Assembly: GCA_002989075.1 (NCBI GenBank) | Contig: PSQN01000010.1 | Coordinates: 124,001-188,000, forward strand | DNA length: 64,000 nt | From: Arthonia radiata | Taxonomy: Eukaryota; Ascomycota; Arthoniomycetes; Arthoniales; Arthoniaceae | Direction of reading: 5' to 3' | Part shown: positions 10,056 to 21,459 of the stretch, piece after piece | Layout of the letters: each line of letters begins with the position of its first letter | Numbering within the stretch: the stretch's first letter is position 1 | Translations under genes and position numbers: made by a program | Notes under the pieces: generated by a model | The model's database searches: none | What the model was told of the DNA's origin: nothing | What the model saw: only the letters and a program-made list of their open reading frames with translations

Positions 10056-11624
10056 ATGGCTGACATCCACATTTATTCTCCGCTGTGCATTGCAGCTGGC
10101 GCGATATTTCCGCCAATATGCGCGGCTTTGGTAGGACTGCGCTTCTATGCAAGGAGGCAGCAGGGCACCTCAGTCGGATGGGATGTAAGTACCATTTGCG
10201 CGCGGCTTGCGCATTTCACGGTGGGAAGCTGACCTCAGTCGCAGGACTGGCTCACGATCCCGGCGCTCGTAAGCTGAAGGAAGTCTCTCGATGCCGAGTC
10301 GATGGTTGACCCGGACATACAGGTGCTCGTCATTGGCATGTGCGTCGCCATTCTAATAGGTATGACTGTCGATGCGACTCTTGCGCAAGTTTGAAAGCTC
10401 ACTGACTTGTACGTAGGGGTAGCGCGTCATTCGGTCGGATTCAAAGCGCCGCCAAAGAAGCCAGGAGAAACGAGCTTGACTGCCAGCAGCTACGAGCAGA
10501 GCACAGTGCGATCGGTCAGTGAGAATACGTCCACCCCTCAGCGCCAGGGCGACGGCTGACAACTGGGAACAGATCCTCTGGTCGGTCGAACTCATGCAAA
10601 TTCCAGCCCTCACCGCAGTCAAACTCAGCTTCGTCCTCTTCTACCGTCGCGTCTTCAATCAAGGCGCCGAAGCGTGGTTTCGCATAGTGAGCATCACGAT
10701 CATGGCACTCATTGGGTTGTGGTGCATCGGCTATTTCTTCGCCTTCATAGCCCTCTGCCCCGGTCATCCAGCGCTATATTGGAGCACATTGAAGCAGCAG
10801 CAAAAGGCATGCGTCGATACGGTCATGTTACACAACTCTTATGGGATATCGGATGTCATACTGGACTTTTTCGTGCTTCTGCTGCCGCTGCCGCCGGTAA
10901 GATCGCTGTCTGATGTGAAGAGCGCGGTTTCTTGCACTGACACTCGGTCAGGTCTTGCGACTTCAGATGTCAAGCTCCCGCAAGCTTGCCGTGATAGGGC
11001 TTTTTGGATTGGGCATCTTGTAGGTCGCCCAACCCGAGACTGGTCCATGCGCGCTGACAAGGCAACAGTTCCGTTATCGCATCCATTATTCGGATGATCA
11101 CATATCTGCAGTCCACGGCTGGTACGTATCATGCACATTTCTGCCTGCAGGTAGGCGCTGGCAAACTTGGCTAACATCCCTCAGCCGAGTTCAAGCCTGA
11201 GACTGACACGAACAGTAAGCGTCTTCCCTACCCCTATGATACAGCAAGCTCCAAGCTAACAACTACCCCAGTCCTCATCACCGGCGGCATCTACTGGAGC
11301 GTCGTCGAATGCTCCGTCGCCCTCATCTCCTGCTGCCTACCCACAGCACACAGCGTCTTCCGCCGCAAGATCGTCGCCACATTCCGCAGCTCCAGCTCAA
11401 AGCAAAGCTCCGGCCCGTTCAAAGATACGCTTTCGCGCAGCATGCCGCGCAGGAGCGGATACCGGCGGCGCTTGGACTCGGACTCCTCCGATGTTGAACT
11501 TGCCGGGTTTTCTACCAGTGCTCGTGGAGATGCTGAGGATGCTACGATTGGGACTGCGAAGCCCGCCGAGAACCAGATCTTCATCCAGCAGACGATGGAG
11601 ACGTTGCATACGAGACAGCAGTAG
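10056..11624 (+). CDS. SAT4-family (fungal rhodopsin-like) integral membrane protein
   Basis: Nine exons: 10056-10184, 10245-10268, 10323-10359, 10417-10514, 10573-10896, 10952-11019, 11069-11121, 11185-11214 and 11272-11624. All junctions are GT-AG and keep frame; the product is 371 residues. It has the seven-helix layout of the fungal SAT4/rhodopsin-like family: W-D-D-W-L at the start of helix 2, the K-L-S-F-V-L-F-Y-R-R-V-F segment, C-V-D-T-V-M-L in the outer loop, L-P-L-P-P-V-L-R-L-Q-M-S-S-S-R-K-L-A, and I-A-S-I-I-R-M after helix 6. The carboxyl tail of about 100 residues is Ser/Arg-rich and cytosolic. Members are common beside secondary-metabolite genes and include the CFEM-GPCR group, but this one has no CFEM domain. 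The transported or sensed ligand is unknown. Confidence 0.9.
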
Positions 11625-12203
11625 ATAATGTTGATTGAGACGTAGAGGAAGTTTATTGGACGATGAACGCCTGGGAGGGGATGAACTTTGTAATACTACG
11701 CTTCAACTACGTGTATATTGTGAGAAACCCAGTGGTCGCAATAGAGCAAAAGCCAGCCTCCCACGGTACAGCCATTCGGAAAAACAGGGGAAACAAAATC
11801 CCTGCCAGAGCGTAGCTACAATCAACGATATCAGCAAAGGAGATAAGGAGCGAAGGCAGGTGCCAGCGGCCGCCCTAAGCGAATGGTGGGCAGCGCAGTT
11901 GCATGCAACACGAATGCGTGCTGCTCGATGATGACATGCCAACCACCGTACGCCGCAAGCGGAAAGCCCTGCGGCATAAGCGACCCACGCTCCGTCGATC
12001 TGCATGAGGCACAGCGCTAGTGCGTTGCACCTTGACACACCTCGTGGCGCCGGCTGCCTTTCCGTGTTCGGTGTCGGTTCCCTGCCGCTGGTGCTGATTG
12101 CAGATTGCGGCTAGTTTTGACTGGCATTGTTCTTCAGACTGAAGTCGTTCAACAAGTTTAGATCCTACGTTCTTATAAGCATTTTTACACATTTCATGCT
12201 AGT
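11625..12203. other. intergenic, MFS promoter
   Basis: About 580 bases upstream of the MFS transporter. Both strands have short ORFs with no recognisable product. No repeat or element seen. Confidence 0.45.
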
Positions 12204-13935
12204 ATGGAAACGCGCTTAGACGAAGAGCGCGCCGACAAAAGCGGTGCGAAACTGTCTCAGTCGCGAGGAAGCTCTCCTCAAGACGAGGGTTCCATTGAGC
12301 TCAAGGGCGAGTCTGAGAAGAAGTTGCTGGCGAAGCTGGACTTGCGCCTGGTGCCTATACTCATGGTGCTCTATCTCATGTCGTTTCTCGACCGGTGTGT
12401 GCAGTCTTTCAGACTCGTTGTGTGGTCATACTGACCGCGTGGCTCAGAATCAACATATCCAATGCAATCACCCTGGGCCTGCAGAAGAGGCTACATCTGC
12501 AGGGAAACGATGTCAATACTGCGCTTGCGATCTTTTACGTGCCCTATGTGCTCGCGGAGATACCGTCGAATCTGATATTGAAGCGAGTCAGTCCGCATGT
12601 GTGGTGTGAGTCCTCTGGTGTCCTTCGTTGGATCTTGGGAAGATTGTGGGTCGATGTACTGACGTGCGCGCAGTATCTGGCTGCATGGTATCATTCGGCC
12701 TCGTCACGCTCTGCCAGGGCTTTGGTGAGTACAAAGACCAACGCTTGTACAACTCGCAGTGCCGTTGCTAACACCCCACCCAGTGACCAACTACAGCGGT
12801 CTGCTAGCAGTGCGATTCTTCCTAGGCTTAGCTGAAGCCGGCGTCTTCCCTGGTAGGCGAGCCCCGTCTGGATGCGGTGATTTTTCGGTTTAAGCTTCGG
12901 AGACAGATGAATTGATGGTAACTTGCAGGCTGTTCCTATCTCCTGACGATGTGGTACACGCCCGAAGAAGCATTACGCCGCTACGCAATCTTCTTCAACT
13001 CCGTCACGCTGGCCGGCGCGTTCGGCAGTCTGCTGGCCACCGGCATCAACTTCATGGACGGCGATCGAGGGTACGCAGGTTGGCAGTGGATCTTCATCCT
13101 CGAGGGGATAGCGACCATTATCGTCGGCTTCGTCGCCTTCTTCGCAGTGCCCGATTTCCCCGAGACGGCAAAATGGCTCTCGCCGGACGAGCGTCAGTAT
13201 ATGCAGGCGCGCCTCAAAGACGGGTTAGCGATTGATCGTGACGTGACGCTTAAAGAGGGCTTGAGAACCCATTTCACAGACTACAAGTCTTACCTCGCGG
13301 GATTCATCTGGTTTGGTGAGTACGCAAACTCAGCTGCTAGAATGTTTGGCTGATGAGTAGATGCAGGCGGCAACATTGTCGGCTACAGCATCGGCTACTT
13401 CTTGCCAACCATCATCAAAGGGTTCAAATACTCCAGCATCGGCACGCAACTCCATTCCGTCCCGCCTTTCGCCGCTGCATGGGGCTGGTCAATCCTGCTG
13501 TGTTTCATCGCAGCAAAAGCCCGGCACAGGCTGGGCTTCATCCTATTCTCCTTCGCTATAGCGCTTGCAGGAGCCGGAATCCTGCTGAACGAACATCACA
13601 ACATCCACGTGATGTACGCCGCTGTGTTTCTCATCACCATCGGCCTCTTCGGCGGCTTGCCTGTCGCTGTCATCTGGTACGTCATGAATCTGGAGGGGCA
13701 CATGCAGCGCGCGTTGGGTACCGCGTGGATGATCGGCTTTGGAAACATTGGTGGCATCGTCGCGACATTCAGCTTTCAGGCTTCGGATGCGCCGAAGTTC
13801 TATCACAAGGGGTATACGATCATCACGTTTGGGGTAACTCTCGCCGCAGCGTCCAGTCTTGCGTATGGTGTTGGACTGTATCTCGAGAGAAGGAAGGGCC
13901 GCGGCGTTGATTGGAGTCGGAAGCAAGTTTTCTAG
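12204..13935 (+). CDS. MFS transporter, allantoate permease (Dal5/ACS) family
   Basis: Six exons: 12204-12394, 12448-12605, 12674-12724, 12784-12852, 12929-13315 and 13367-13935, all GT-AG; 474 residues. The amino end has the family start D-L-R-L-V-P-I-L-M-V-L-Y-L-M-S-F-L-D-R-I-N-I-S-N-A, and further on N-L-I-L-K-R and G-L-A-E-A-G-V-F-P-G, which mark the anion:cation symporter group (Dal5, Tna1, Vht1 relatives). The length and the M-W-Y-T-P-E-E segment after helix 5 are also typical. Known members carry small organic anions such as allantoate, nicotinate, biotin or pantothenate; the substrate here cannot be told. It lies 3.7 kb from the repeat precursor with the SAT4-type gene between, so membership in that cluster is possible but not shown. 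Confidence 0.93.
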
Positions 13936-14197
13936 ACGATAGTGAAGACTAGCCATAGTAACTGTGTAACATGACTAGCAAGAACATGTCTAAAAGTGAT
14001 AAGAGTAGATAAAATAACAGACGGTAGTAGTAAGGTCGCTGTTCACTACCTTACCTATAATATTGCTACTCACGCACCCTACCTTCTAGCGTTTACCTAC
14101 ACCTGGGTCCTGCCGTAGGTTCTCCCTCCCTACGGTGCGCTACGAAGGGCCTCTCTCGCAGGCCCTCCTAGGTTTGGCTCGACGCACGTTTCAGAAG

Positions 14198-16686
14198 CTA
14201 TACCTGCCCTCCGCGGGAAGGGGTCTCGTTCATTATTCGCGGAGGTTCTGGTGAGTTTGGGGCTCCCCCGTAGAAAAGGGGTAAAGAAATGGGGTTGCCC
14301 TGAGCCGCACCGCTAGCAAGTGGCCTGACCGGCTTTGCCGAGAACCCGACAAACGAGGCGGCGTGATTTTCAAGGGCGGCCGGGGTTTCCACCTCTCTGA
14401 CGCCAAACTTCAGTGGCATGAGCGCCACGTCCGGATCTTCGTCCGGAGCGCGATGACATGCCGCGCTTATCACGACCGATGAAGACGAAGCGAGCGGTAT
14501 GCCCCTAGGGAAGGAGCGGCATCCATTCGCAATGAGAAATATGACAAGCGCGCCGCCGAGTGAGACTGAGAACACCGTTGCGGGTACGCCCCACGCAAGA
14601 CTGATCTCGTTGGCGCCGGGATCGGGGTTGCCGGACGCGTCGTAGGCGCTGATGTAGACGACGAAAAGGCTCTCCGAGACGAGCCAGTGAAGCACGGCCA
14701 TGACGATCATGAGGGGGACGGCCCATGAGTAGGGAATGCTTAAGCTGGTGCACGTGTTAGCTTCAATCGTGTAACGAGGCAGGAGAGTGGCATCTGAAAC
14801 GGCTAATCGCAAAGGGGTGCTGGCCGACTTACCGATATGTCGGTCTTTGTTGACTGACAGGGTTGGTGACGCGCAAAGGCCGACGTCTTACGGAGTATGA
14901 GCAATACTCCTTCGACAAGAGCATACACGTGAAAAGTCCGTTGTACAGGATCTGTGTGACGCGATCAACAAGCTGCTGCGTCAAAGAAGCAAAAAGAGTA
15001 CTGACGTAGACGCAGCTGATTAAGAACTGTGGTAAGTTGGCGACCAGAGGTGCAGAGACGCTTCGGACAGAGACATGCACATACGAGCTCTGAGAAAATT
15101 GTCCAAGGGTCCACGTGAAGCCGGCTTGATTGGCAACATTCAGAGCTAGCAATGCGGTCGCGAGCACCAGAAGGCCGAAGCAACAGCAGATGGTCAGCAC
15201 CCATCGAGTGCCTGACGCACACTTGAAGAAGCGTGGCCGGCTTGTTGCAATTTTATGCCAAGTGGAGCTGGACACATCAGGCACTGCGTCGCGTCGCTCT
15301 GAGAGTGCAGAGGGATGAAATTTATCCAACAAGCGGACGGTCGTGACAGTGAGCGCACTGCGGTCCTTGGTAATGGGATCTGGATGAGAGAGAAATGATG
15401 CCATGGCATCGCCAATGGTAACGAGTGGAGAATGCTGAATGGTCAGCGTGTACAAAAAGCACGCGAGCTTGAAGGCATTGCAGAGTACTACTATCAACAT
15501 GAGCGGCCACTCGAAGTTGACCTGCAGCATCGTCAGCACATGGGGCAAAAAGCGGTGCGAAGTGATTAGATATCTGGACTCACAGTACAATGATCTGGAG
15601 CATCTACAGCCAAGCAGTGATCGATGGTATACAGACCAGGGCCATCGGCATTTGTGTGCACTTCCGGGGTGACTGTCCAAGTCGTGTTCTGCGCTAGCTT
15701 TAGTATTGAACAGAAATCGTCCACACCCCAAAATCGGCCACCGTGGCTACACAACCAATCGGTCGAGGACCCAATAAACTCAGAGTGGCCGCTGGTTGCA
15801 TGACGAAATGGACCCCCAGACAAGCCCTGAACCGAGTTTGTATCATTTGGACTTGTCGTAACCAACAAGACGCTCCTGAAACTGGAAAATATTGGCGTTC
15901 CAAACGTAGTGATGCACTCAGGTCTAGACAAGGCCCGCAGTGAGTCATTGCGCGCGGAAAGTTGCAATGAGTGAACGATATCCGGCGCGGTGTTAATGTA
16001 GTGGCTAAACCATGTTGGCGTCCAAGGAGCACCGTTCGTGAACTCTGGACTGACCAAGACGGCTAGGTATTCATAAGCCGCGCTTGAGTCATAGATGACA
16101 CTGTTGTAAAAGAAGTGCAAGGGGACAGAGCTCAGTACCAAGATGATTATCGTGAAGGTGTGCCTTCTCGGGACGAAAGGAAGGTTGGAGAGGCCGGAGA
16201 CACCGATATGAAGCGGTTTCGACTGTCTGTATGCGATATCAACTGCTTCACGGGATGGAGCACTCAGCACTTGCATACATGCGTTGCTAGCTGCTAGTAA
16301 AAGAGTGCTGAGGATGTTGATGAGTAGATGCTAGGCAGTCGAGATTGTCCTTGACTTGGAGTAGTCACCTTCGTATAAAGTCTGGTATCCAGAGGCACTG
16401 CTTGGTCCCCTTACACCAATGATGAGAATGATGAGATTGGTGACAAGAACAATTGAAGCTAGGATCTCAAAATATCAGTAGGCGCCTGCACAAAAGATGC
16501 CCATGCTCTGCACTTACCTGTCAATGCTCCCCAGACTGGAGTGAGACGCCATCCCGACACGTCAGAGTATTTGTTCTTGAAAATGTTAGCTTGAGACTTG
16601 GAGTTGCCGCCATGAGAACCCAGCTCAATTTCAGTGTACTGTTGAATTCTGAATTGAGCCAGATTGGAGAGTAGCGGAAGGTGCAT
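14198..16686 (-). CDS. DUF6536 membrane protein with an in-frame stop
   Basis: Minus-strand exons: 16686-16518, 16458-16415, 16330-15584, 15521-14833 and 14744-14198, giving 731 residues if an 84-nt in-frame intron (16414-16331) is spliced. An alternative ATG lies 15 bases upstream at 16701. The family is clear from N-L-I-I-L-I-I-G, H-L-L-I-N-I-L-S-T-L-L-L-A-A-S-N-A-C-M-Q, S-S-V-P-L-H-F-F-Y-N-S-V-I-Y, L-V-T-I-G-D-A-M-A-S-F-L, and P-Y-S-W-A-V-P with several membrane helices after. If exon 2 is instead read through, the bases of the putative intron encode T-L-Y-E-G-D-Y-S-K, which matches the conserved Y-E-G-D-C loop, and then a TAG (16333-16331) just before H-L-L-I-N. So either a nonsense mutation broke the gene or the loop has become an intron. 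Function of the family is unknown. Confidence 0.8.
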
Positions 16687-16701
16687 TGCTCTGGTTTTCA
16701 A

Positions 16702-17747
16702 AGTTTCAGATCACGCGATCGAAAGTCGGCAAACGATAGAGTGGTTCGTTGCCTTGACATCTGAAATATCATAGATGCCATATCTTGCTGGTAATTAAGG
16801 TATGGAAACGACGTGTACATGGAACAAATACAGATGGACCGTGCCGCGCCCTGCCACTTTGGTTCGCATGGCTTGCTGCCTGACCGTCGTTCGACGGCAG
16901 CGAGAAGGAGATGAGAAGGATCCACGACCTGCAGGATTCGCCATGCAGTCCGATTTCGCCTTTCTTCAAGGGGCTGTACATCGGCATTACTCCATAAAGC
17001 CCTCCAGTCCCTGTTTTAAAATGCGCAGGTTGGGAGAAAGAACATTCGGGGAGTTTTAAACAAATCACCAAATACAGACGAATTAGAGATACTTCTCTTC
17101 TTTTGTCGGCATGCGCGCTTCCGGATGGTATGCAGAAAAAGTTCTGGTCAGGGGTTCTCGTGTAGGAGGATGTGTAGTCTGCGGAATCTTCTCCGCTCAA
17201 GGCCTGTATCTCAATTTGCGCCCCACTGAAACCCCTAAATTTCTTTCAATGAAAGTGGCTTGTGGGGCGAAAAGCCCCCTCATTCCCGGCAAGCTATCCT
17301 GACGCGCACAAGTCTCTTCCGCGATGTCCCTTTGGGGAAGGCGCGAACGGCTCGATTTCTTTTGAGTATAAGAAATTCTTTTGCACTCCCCAAGACACGT
17401 TCTTCCTCCTCCTGTCAAGCAGAATTTGCCTCATGCAAAGTGACATTATGCCCTTTGTTCTCTGCGAAATCTAAGCGGCACGAATTGCTAGTCATATTCA
17501 AGACGTAGCGGTAAAGATGCAACAAGATATTGTGTGACAAAATTGGAATGAATGACTACAGTTGGATTTGCCGGTCAGCTACGTGCAGCACGTGCAGAGA
17601 AGCCCATATGAGAGTCCCATAGGACCAGCTGCACCCAACTTCAGAAGCCCCTGAGCCAGTCAGGCGCTTGCACTGCGCTACCGAGGCCAGCTCCGAGGTG
17701 AGACGAGTGTCCCTATACGCTGTGCTGGAGTTGGGTGCGCCAGTCGC
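16702..17747. other. intergenic, no gene supported
   Basis: About 1 kb. ORFs of 60-140 codons lie on both strands, without motifs or matching splice sites. A small perfect hairpin, GGGGC-GAAAA-GCCCC, occurs near 17264; I attach no function to it. Confidence 0.4.
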
Positions 17748-19040
17748 TCATTCAGACTCTTCGCCTGCGGACTCTGTATGCTGCTCTGTGCCTCCGCCTC
17801 TACCTGCGGCTGCACCGCGAATGCTTCTACCTCCGCGTGGCTGCTGGTTTCCTGCACCACCGCGGATACTGAAGCCTGGCTGCGATGGCTGCGGCTGCGG
17901 CTGCTGCCCACGGCCGCGACCTAGAATGCTGAAATGGGCGCGAGGTTGCTGTGGCTGCGATGCTCCCGGTTGAGCGGCGCCGCGACCCAGAATACTGTGC
18001 CCTGCACTTTGATGCTGTGGTGGCGATGGACCCGGTTGCGCGCCGCCGTGACCAAGAATGCTGAAACCTGCACTGGGATGCTCTGGCTGCGACGGTCCCG
18101 GCTGGCCATGGCCAAAGCCAAGAATGCTGTGCCCCCCACTAGGTTGCTGTGGCTGCGATGATCCCGGCTGTCCGCGGCCAAGGCTCAGGCCGCTGTGCCC
18201 GCCACTAGGTTGCTGTGGCAGTGATGAGCCTCCTCTTCCAGAGAGGCGTCCTCTCATAGGAGCGATGGCGCGTTGCGTCACCTAGAAAGAAACTATTAGC
18301 ACAGCCCTTTCTGACGTTGTTCTAACCGTCAACAAAGTCTTTTGAGACAGCGCCAGCGCGCTAGCTGCTTGACACAGGGTTTGGAGCAACAAGAGAGCAG
18401 ATGAGGACGCTCTAGCACTTACTGTTTGGGCTGGAACTTGTGATGTTGTCGATGAAGACGACGGACCTGCTGTCGTACGTTCACGTCCCTCGGTGATCCA
18501 ATAGTGGTCATTGTAAGTTACCGCTATATGACGATTTCTAAGCTCCTGACCGGGTTGTTCTACATCCACATCGTAATGGAGGCGAGCGTCGCTACGCCCG
18601 CCGCGGCCTGCGAGAGAAACAGCATTAGCAGAGAGTCAACGCAAGCACGATAGCTGCCTGGCGAAAGTTTCGAGGTATTGAAAAGGAATGTGTGGAAGCT
18701 CTGAGACATACCTCGTTTCCAACCAGTGTGTCCCACTTGCCTAGTCTCATCGTCAGTGGCTATTGTGCGTGCACATGTTTTGCTTACGTTACTATGCCCT
18801 TGGTAGCACCTGGAAATTGTCTTGGAATCTCTCTGCGAAGGACTATCTCGGCTCGGGCCCTCTTGTCCGGATAACTTTGCCAGTCCTCACAGTCCCTATG
18901 AGTAGTGTCAGTGAGTCATCATATGAGCAACATCCTCTCCAAAGAATGAGTATATCCTTCACAGCATTTTCTAGCCGTCCGGATAGATTGACCGCGGAAT
19001 GAGCTCACCAATCGACGATGGCGTGCGTTTCAGGCGCCAT
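17748..19040 (-). CDS. RGG-rich protein with 22-residue GGHSILG repeats
   Basis: Five minus-strand exons: 19040-19009, 18895-18788, 18740-18712, 18607-18423 and 18281-17748, all GT-AG; 295 residues. I do not recognise the family. Residues 1-118 are of ordinary composition (for example E-D-W-Q-S-Y-P-D-K-R-A-R and H-I-A-V-T-Y-N-D-H-Y-W-I) and could fold. Residues 141-281 are seven tandem units based on Q-Q-P-S-G-G-H-S-I-L-G-x-G-x-G-Q-P-G-P-S-Q-P, the last two shortened and Arg/Gly-rich. The unit changes mainly at the H-S/F-S position and around the second glycine pair. RGG and Gln/Pro-rich repeats suggest an RNA-binding or phase-separating tail, but that is inference from composition only. Confidence 0.75.
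17793..18215 (-). repeat. seven tandem 66-bp coding units
   Basis: Coding tandem repeat within the last exon of the RGG-rich gene. Five units are a full 66 bases (22 codons); the last two are shorter (16 and 15 codons). The centre S-I-L-G is the best conserved part. The array keeps frame, so it has probably been under selection as protein. Confidence 0.8.
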
Positions 19041-19978
19041 GCTCTTGGTCTCGGGAACTTGTATACAGTAATGATGATGCTTTGAGAAGCTCTTGTATAG
19101 TCACGACGTGTAGGACGACGTGCAGGACTGCTGCATGGATAAGATTGGTTTGCAAGCTACTCACCATTTATATTCTTGCCTTGAACATAAAACCGTGATT
19201 CATGACAGCTGACAACTGTGACGCCGCACCAACAACGCGGCGCTGAGATTGTGAGAGAATTGCGGCGTAGTCGTTACAACTAGCCTCAGTTTGATGCCGT
19301 TCGAGCCTTGCGCTGTCGAGACATTTGGTAACGTGGTATGTTTGGTACTCTTATTCTGAGCCATCTTCCGAGCGCATTGAGCGGATATGATCCGGCTTGG
19401 CCTATTCAGAGCTCATCAAGAGGAACAAACCATGACATTGACATGATCGCTGACTGCCAGCGCACTTATAGCTGCTCTTATACAAAGAAAGTATTGTATT
19501 AGGTATATTTCCGAAATGGGCAACTTTATCGACAACTGGTCTGTGCGAAGAGCGCCAAGCCGCTGTAGGCAGAAACTAGCAATCGTGCTGTGCCTCAACA
19601 TTCGCTGGCCTCATTCCTGGACTGCTGACACTTGTTATCTGCCATGGGACTATCAGAAGCTGATCCAGAGTGGCTCAATGAAACGTATCAAGAGGCCAAT
19701 GTGGCCCTGTGATCCTCAGACTACAATTGCAGATTGAGTTTGATGGTAGCCAGTAGAAAAACGTTCATCTTCATCATTGTCATCACAAATAGTCTCGCCT
19801 ACGCCTCGCCTAAGTTTGCGGCGTTCAGTGCTGAAGTCTCCACCTGGCATTGCAAATGGTCCAGGTCCTCGACACCTTTTCCACATAAACTCATTACCCA
19901 TACTGGATCACTTTTCCACGTGAAACGGAGCATTTTGACCTGGTTCCGACGTGCAACGATACTTATAACCAGTCGAAG
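19041..19978. other. divergent spacer, repeat protein / kinase
   Basis: About 940 bases between two divergent genes; it should hold both promoters. No exon, repeat or RNA gene is visible. Confidence 0.45.
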
Positions 19979-21459
19979 ATGAATAACATAGCGTCTTTTA
20001 CCCAAACGCTTTTTCATTTTCCTGGCGGATGCATGATTCCCACGGAGGAACGTGAAGAATACCGAGCTGGTGGCTTCTTGCCAGTCACGCTGGGGCAGAA
20101 ACTGGACTGTGGGCGATACGTGGTCTTGAGGAAGCTTGGATATGGCTCCTACGCCACTGTCTGGCTGGCTCTGGATACCATAAGCACGTAAGTCATGACA
20201 TTGAGGCTGCACCTGTGCGGTCGCAAAAGGCTCGCTTTTTCATTGAACCGTGTAATGTGACCTTGAAAGCTGATCAGCATGTAGGGAACGGTGCTATGTT
20301 GCTATCAAGATTCTCCGAGCGGATCAAGACAATGCACCTGGACATGACAACCCCGAACTTCGTGCTTACCATCATCTCCTTCAGCATGGCTCCTCTCCAC
20401 AGATCGTCAAATTGATTAGGTTTTTCAGTGAGGGAAGTCCTTATGCACATTATCAATGGCATATATGCCTAGTGCTTGAGCCTATGGGTCCATCGTGTGA
20501 CAAACTCGTGCGACGGGGTTCCCTTGAGTACTGGAAGGCCAAGCTCATCATCAGAAGTGGAGCACAGGCTCTCAAGAGCCTTCACTCTTGTCGGCTAGTG
20601 CATGGAGATCTTCGACTCCAAAACATGTTCCAATCGGTCCGAGGTCTCTCTAGGCTCGATCCAAGTCAAGTAAAACAGGAGCGAGGCCAAGAGGGCATTC
20701 ATAGCGAAACACTCAAGCTGTTACAAGGCGTAAAGACTCAACATGCATACCCAGAGTATTTGTTGGAATCCGCACCCCTGTACGAAGTGGCAGACCACCA
20801 AATCAAGACAATGAAAGTGAAGATATCAGACATGGGTGAATGTAAGTCTAAAGCGATTCTCGGAGACGTGAGTTTTGCTGATCAAGTTGAAAGCTTTCAT
20901 ACTGGGAAAGCCACCCTCCTATCTTGGTTTGCCGTCCACCTTTCAGCCGCCTGAGGCTCTACTTGGAATGCGGATCGACGAAAAGGTAGACATCTGGTCA
21001 TTCGGCTGCACAATCTACAACTTGCTCACGAGGTAAGCAGAGTGCTTTTTTTTGTCAGTGCACGACTTGGCCGTGCAGCGTACTGAGTGTATTTCCTCTA
21101 GGCGAGAGCCCTTCAGTGTTGGTATGTTTGGTTCGAGAAGCGAAACCAAGAAAATGAACAGAATGATGATACAGTTTGAGAAGGAGCTAGGCCGCCTCCC
21201 GCACGCTTATGAACAAGCATGGAAAGACCGGATCGCTTCTAAAAGCCGCGAGCCGCCTTCAGGAAGTGATACTTATGAAGCCGGCAATGATGATCGCGAT
21301 GCGCCCCTCTCAAGACCCCTCGAGCATCGTTTCAAGGAACGCACAGCAGGCAAGCTCCAGCCTGACCAACAAAGGGAAATGTGGGGGTTGATAGAAAGCT
21401 GCTTACGGTACCATCCGAGGGAACGACCGTCAGCGCAGGATATCCTCGATAGATTGTAG
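19979..21459 (+). CDS. SRPK-type protein kinase
   Basis: Four exons: 19979-20187, 20285-20841, 20894-21032 and 21102-21459, all GT-AG; 420 residues. The start E-E-Y-R-A-G-G-F-L-P-V-T-L-G is the marker of SR-protein kinases (CMGC/SRPK). The glycine loop L-G-Y-G-S-Y-A-T-V-W lies at 53-62, the ATP lysine is K78 (V-A-I-K), and the catalytic loop is H-G-D-L-R-L-Q-N at 176-183 with the catalytic Asp178 and Asn183 kept. The metal-binding motif is D-M-G (252-254) instead of D-F-G. Then come P-P-E-A-L-L-G and D-I-W-S-F-G-C. The large spacer insert of classical SRPKs is short here. Many such small fungal SRPK-like genes are lineage-expanded and of unknown target. Probably active; the H-G-D and D-M-G variants are compatible with catalysis. 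Confidence 0.9.

Noticed and set aside
12204-13935. MFS transporter as a definite member of the RiPP cluster
   Set aside because: It is 3.7 kb away with a SAT4-type gene between, and its family carries small anions; no sequence evidence ties it to the peptide.
17262-17278. GGGGC-GAAAA-GCCCC hairpin as a terminator
   Set aside because: Bacterial-type terminators have no meaning here, and it is not at the end of any gene I can support.
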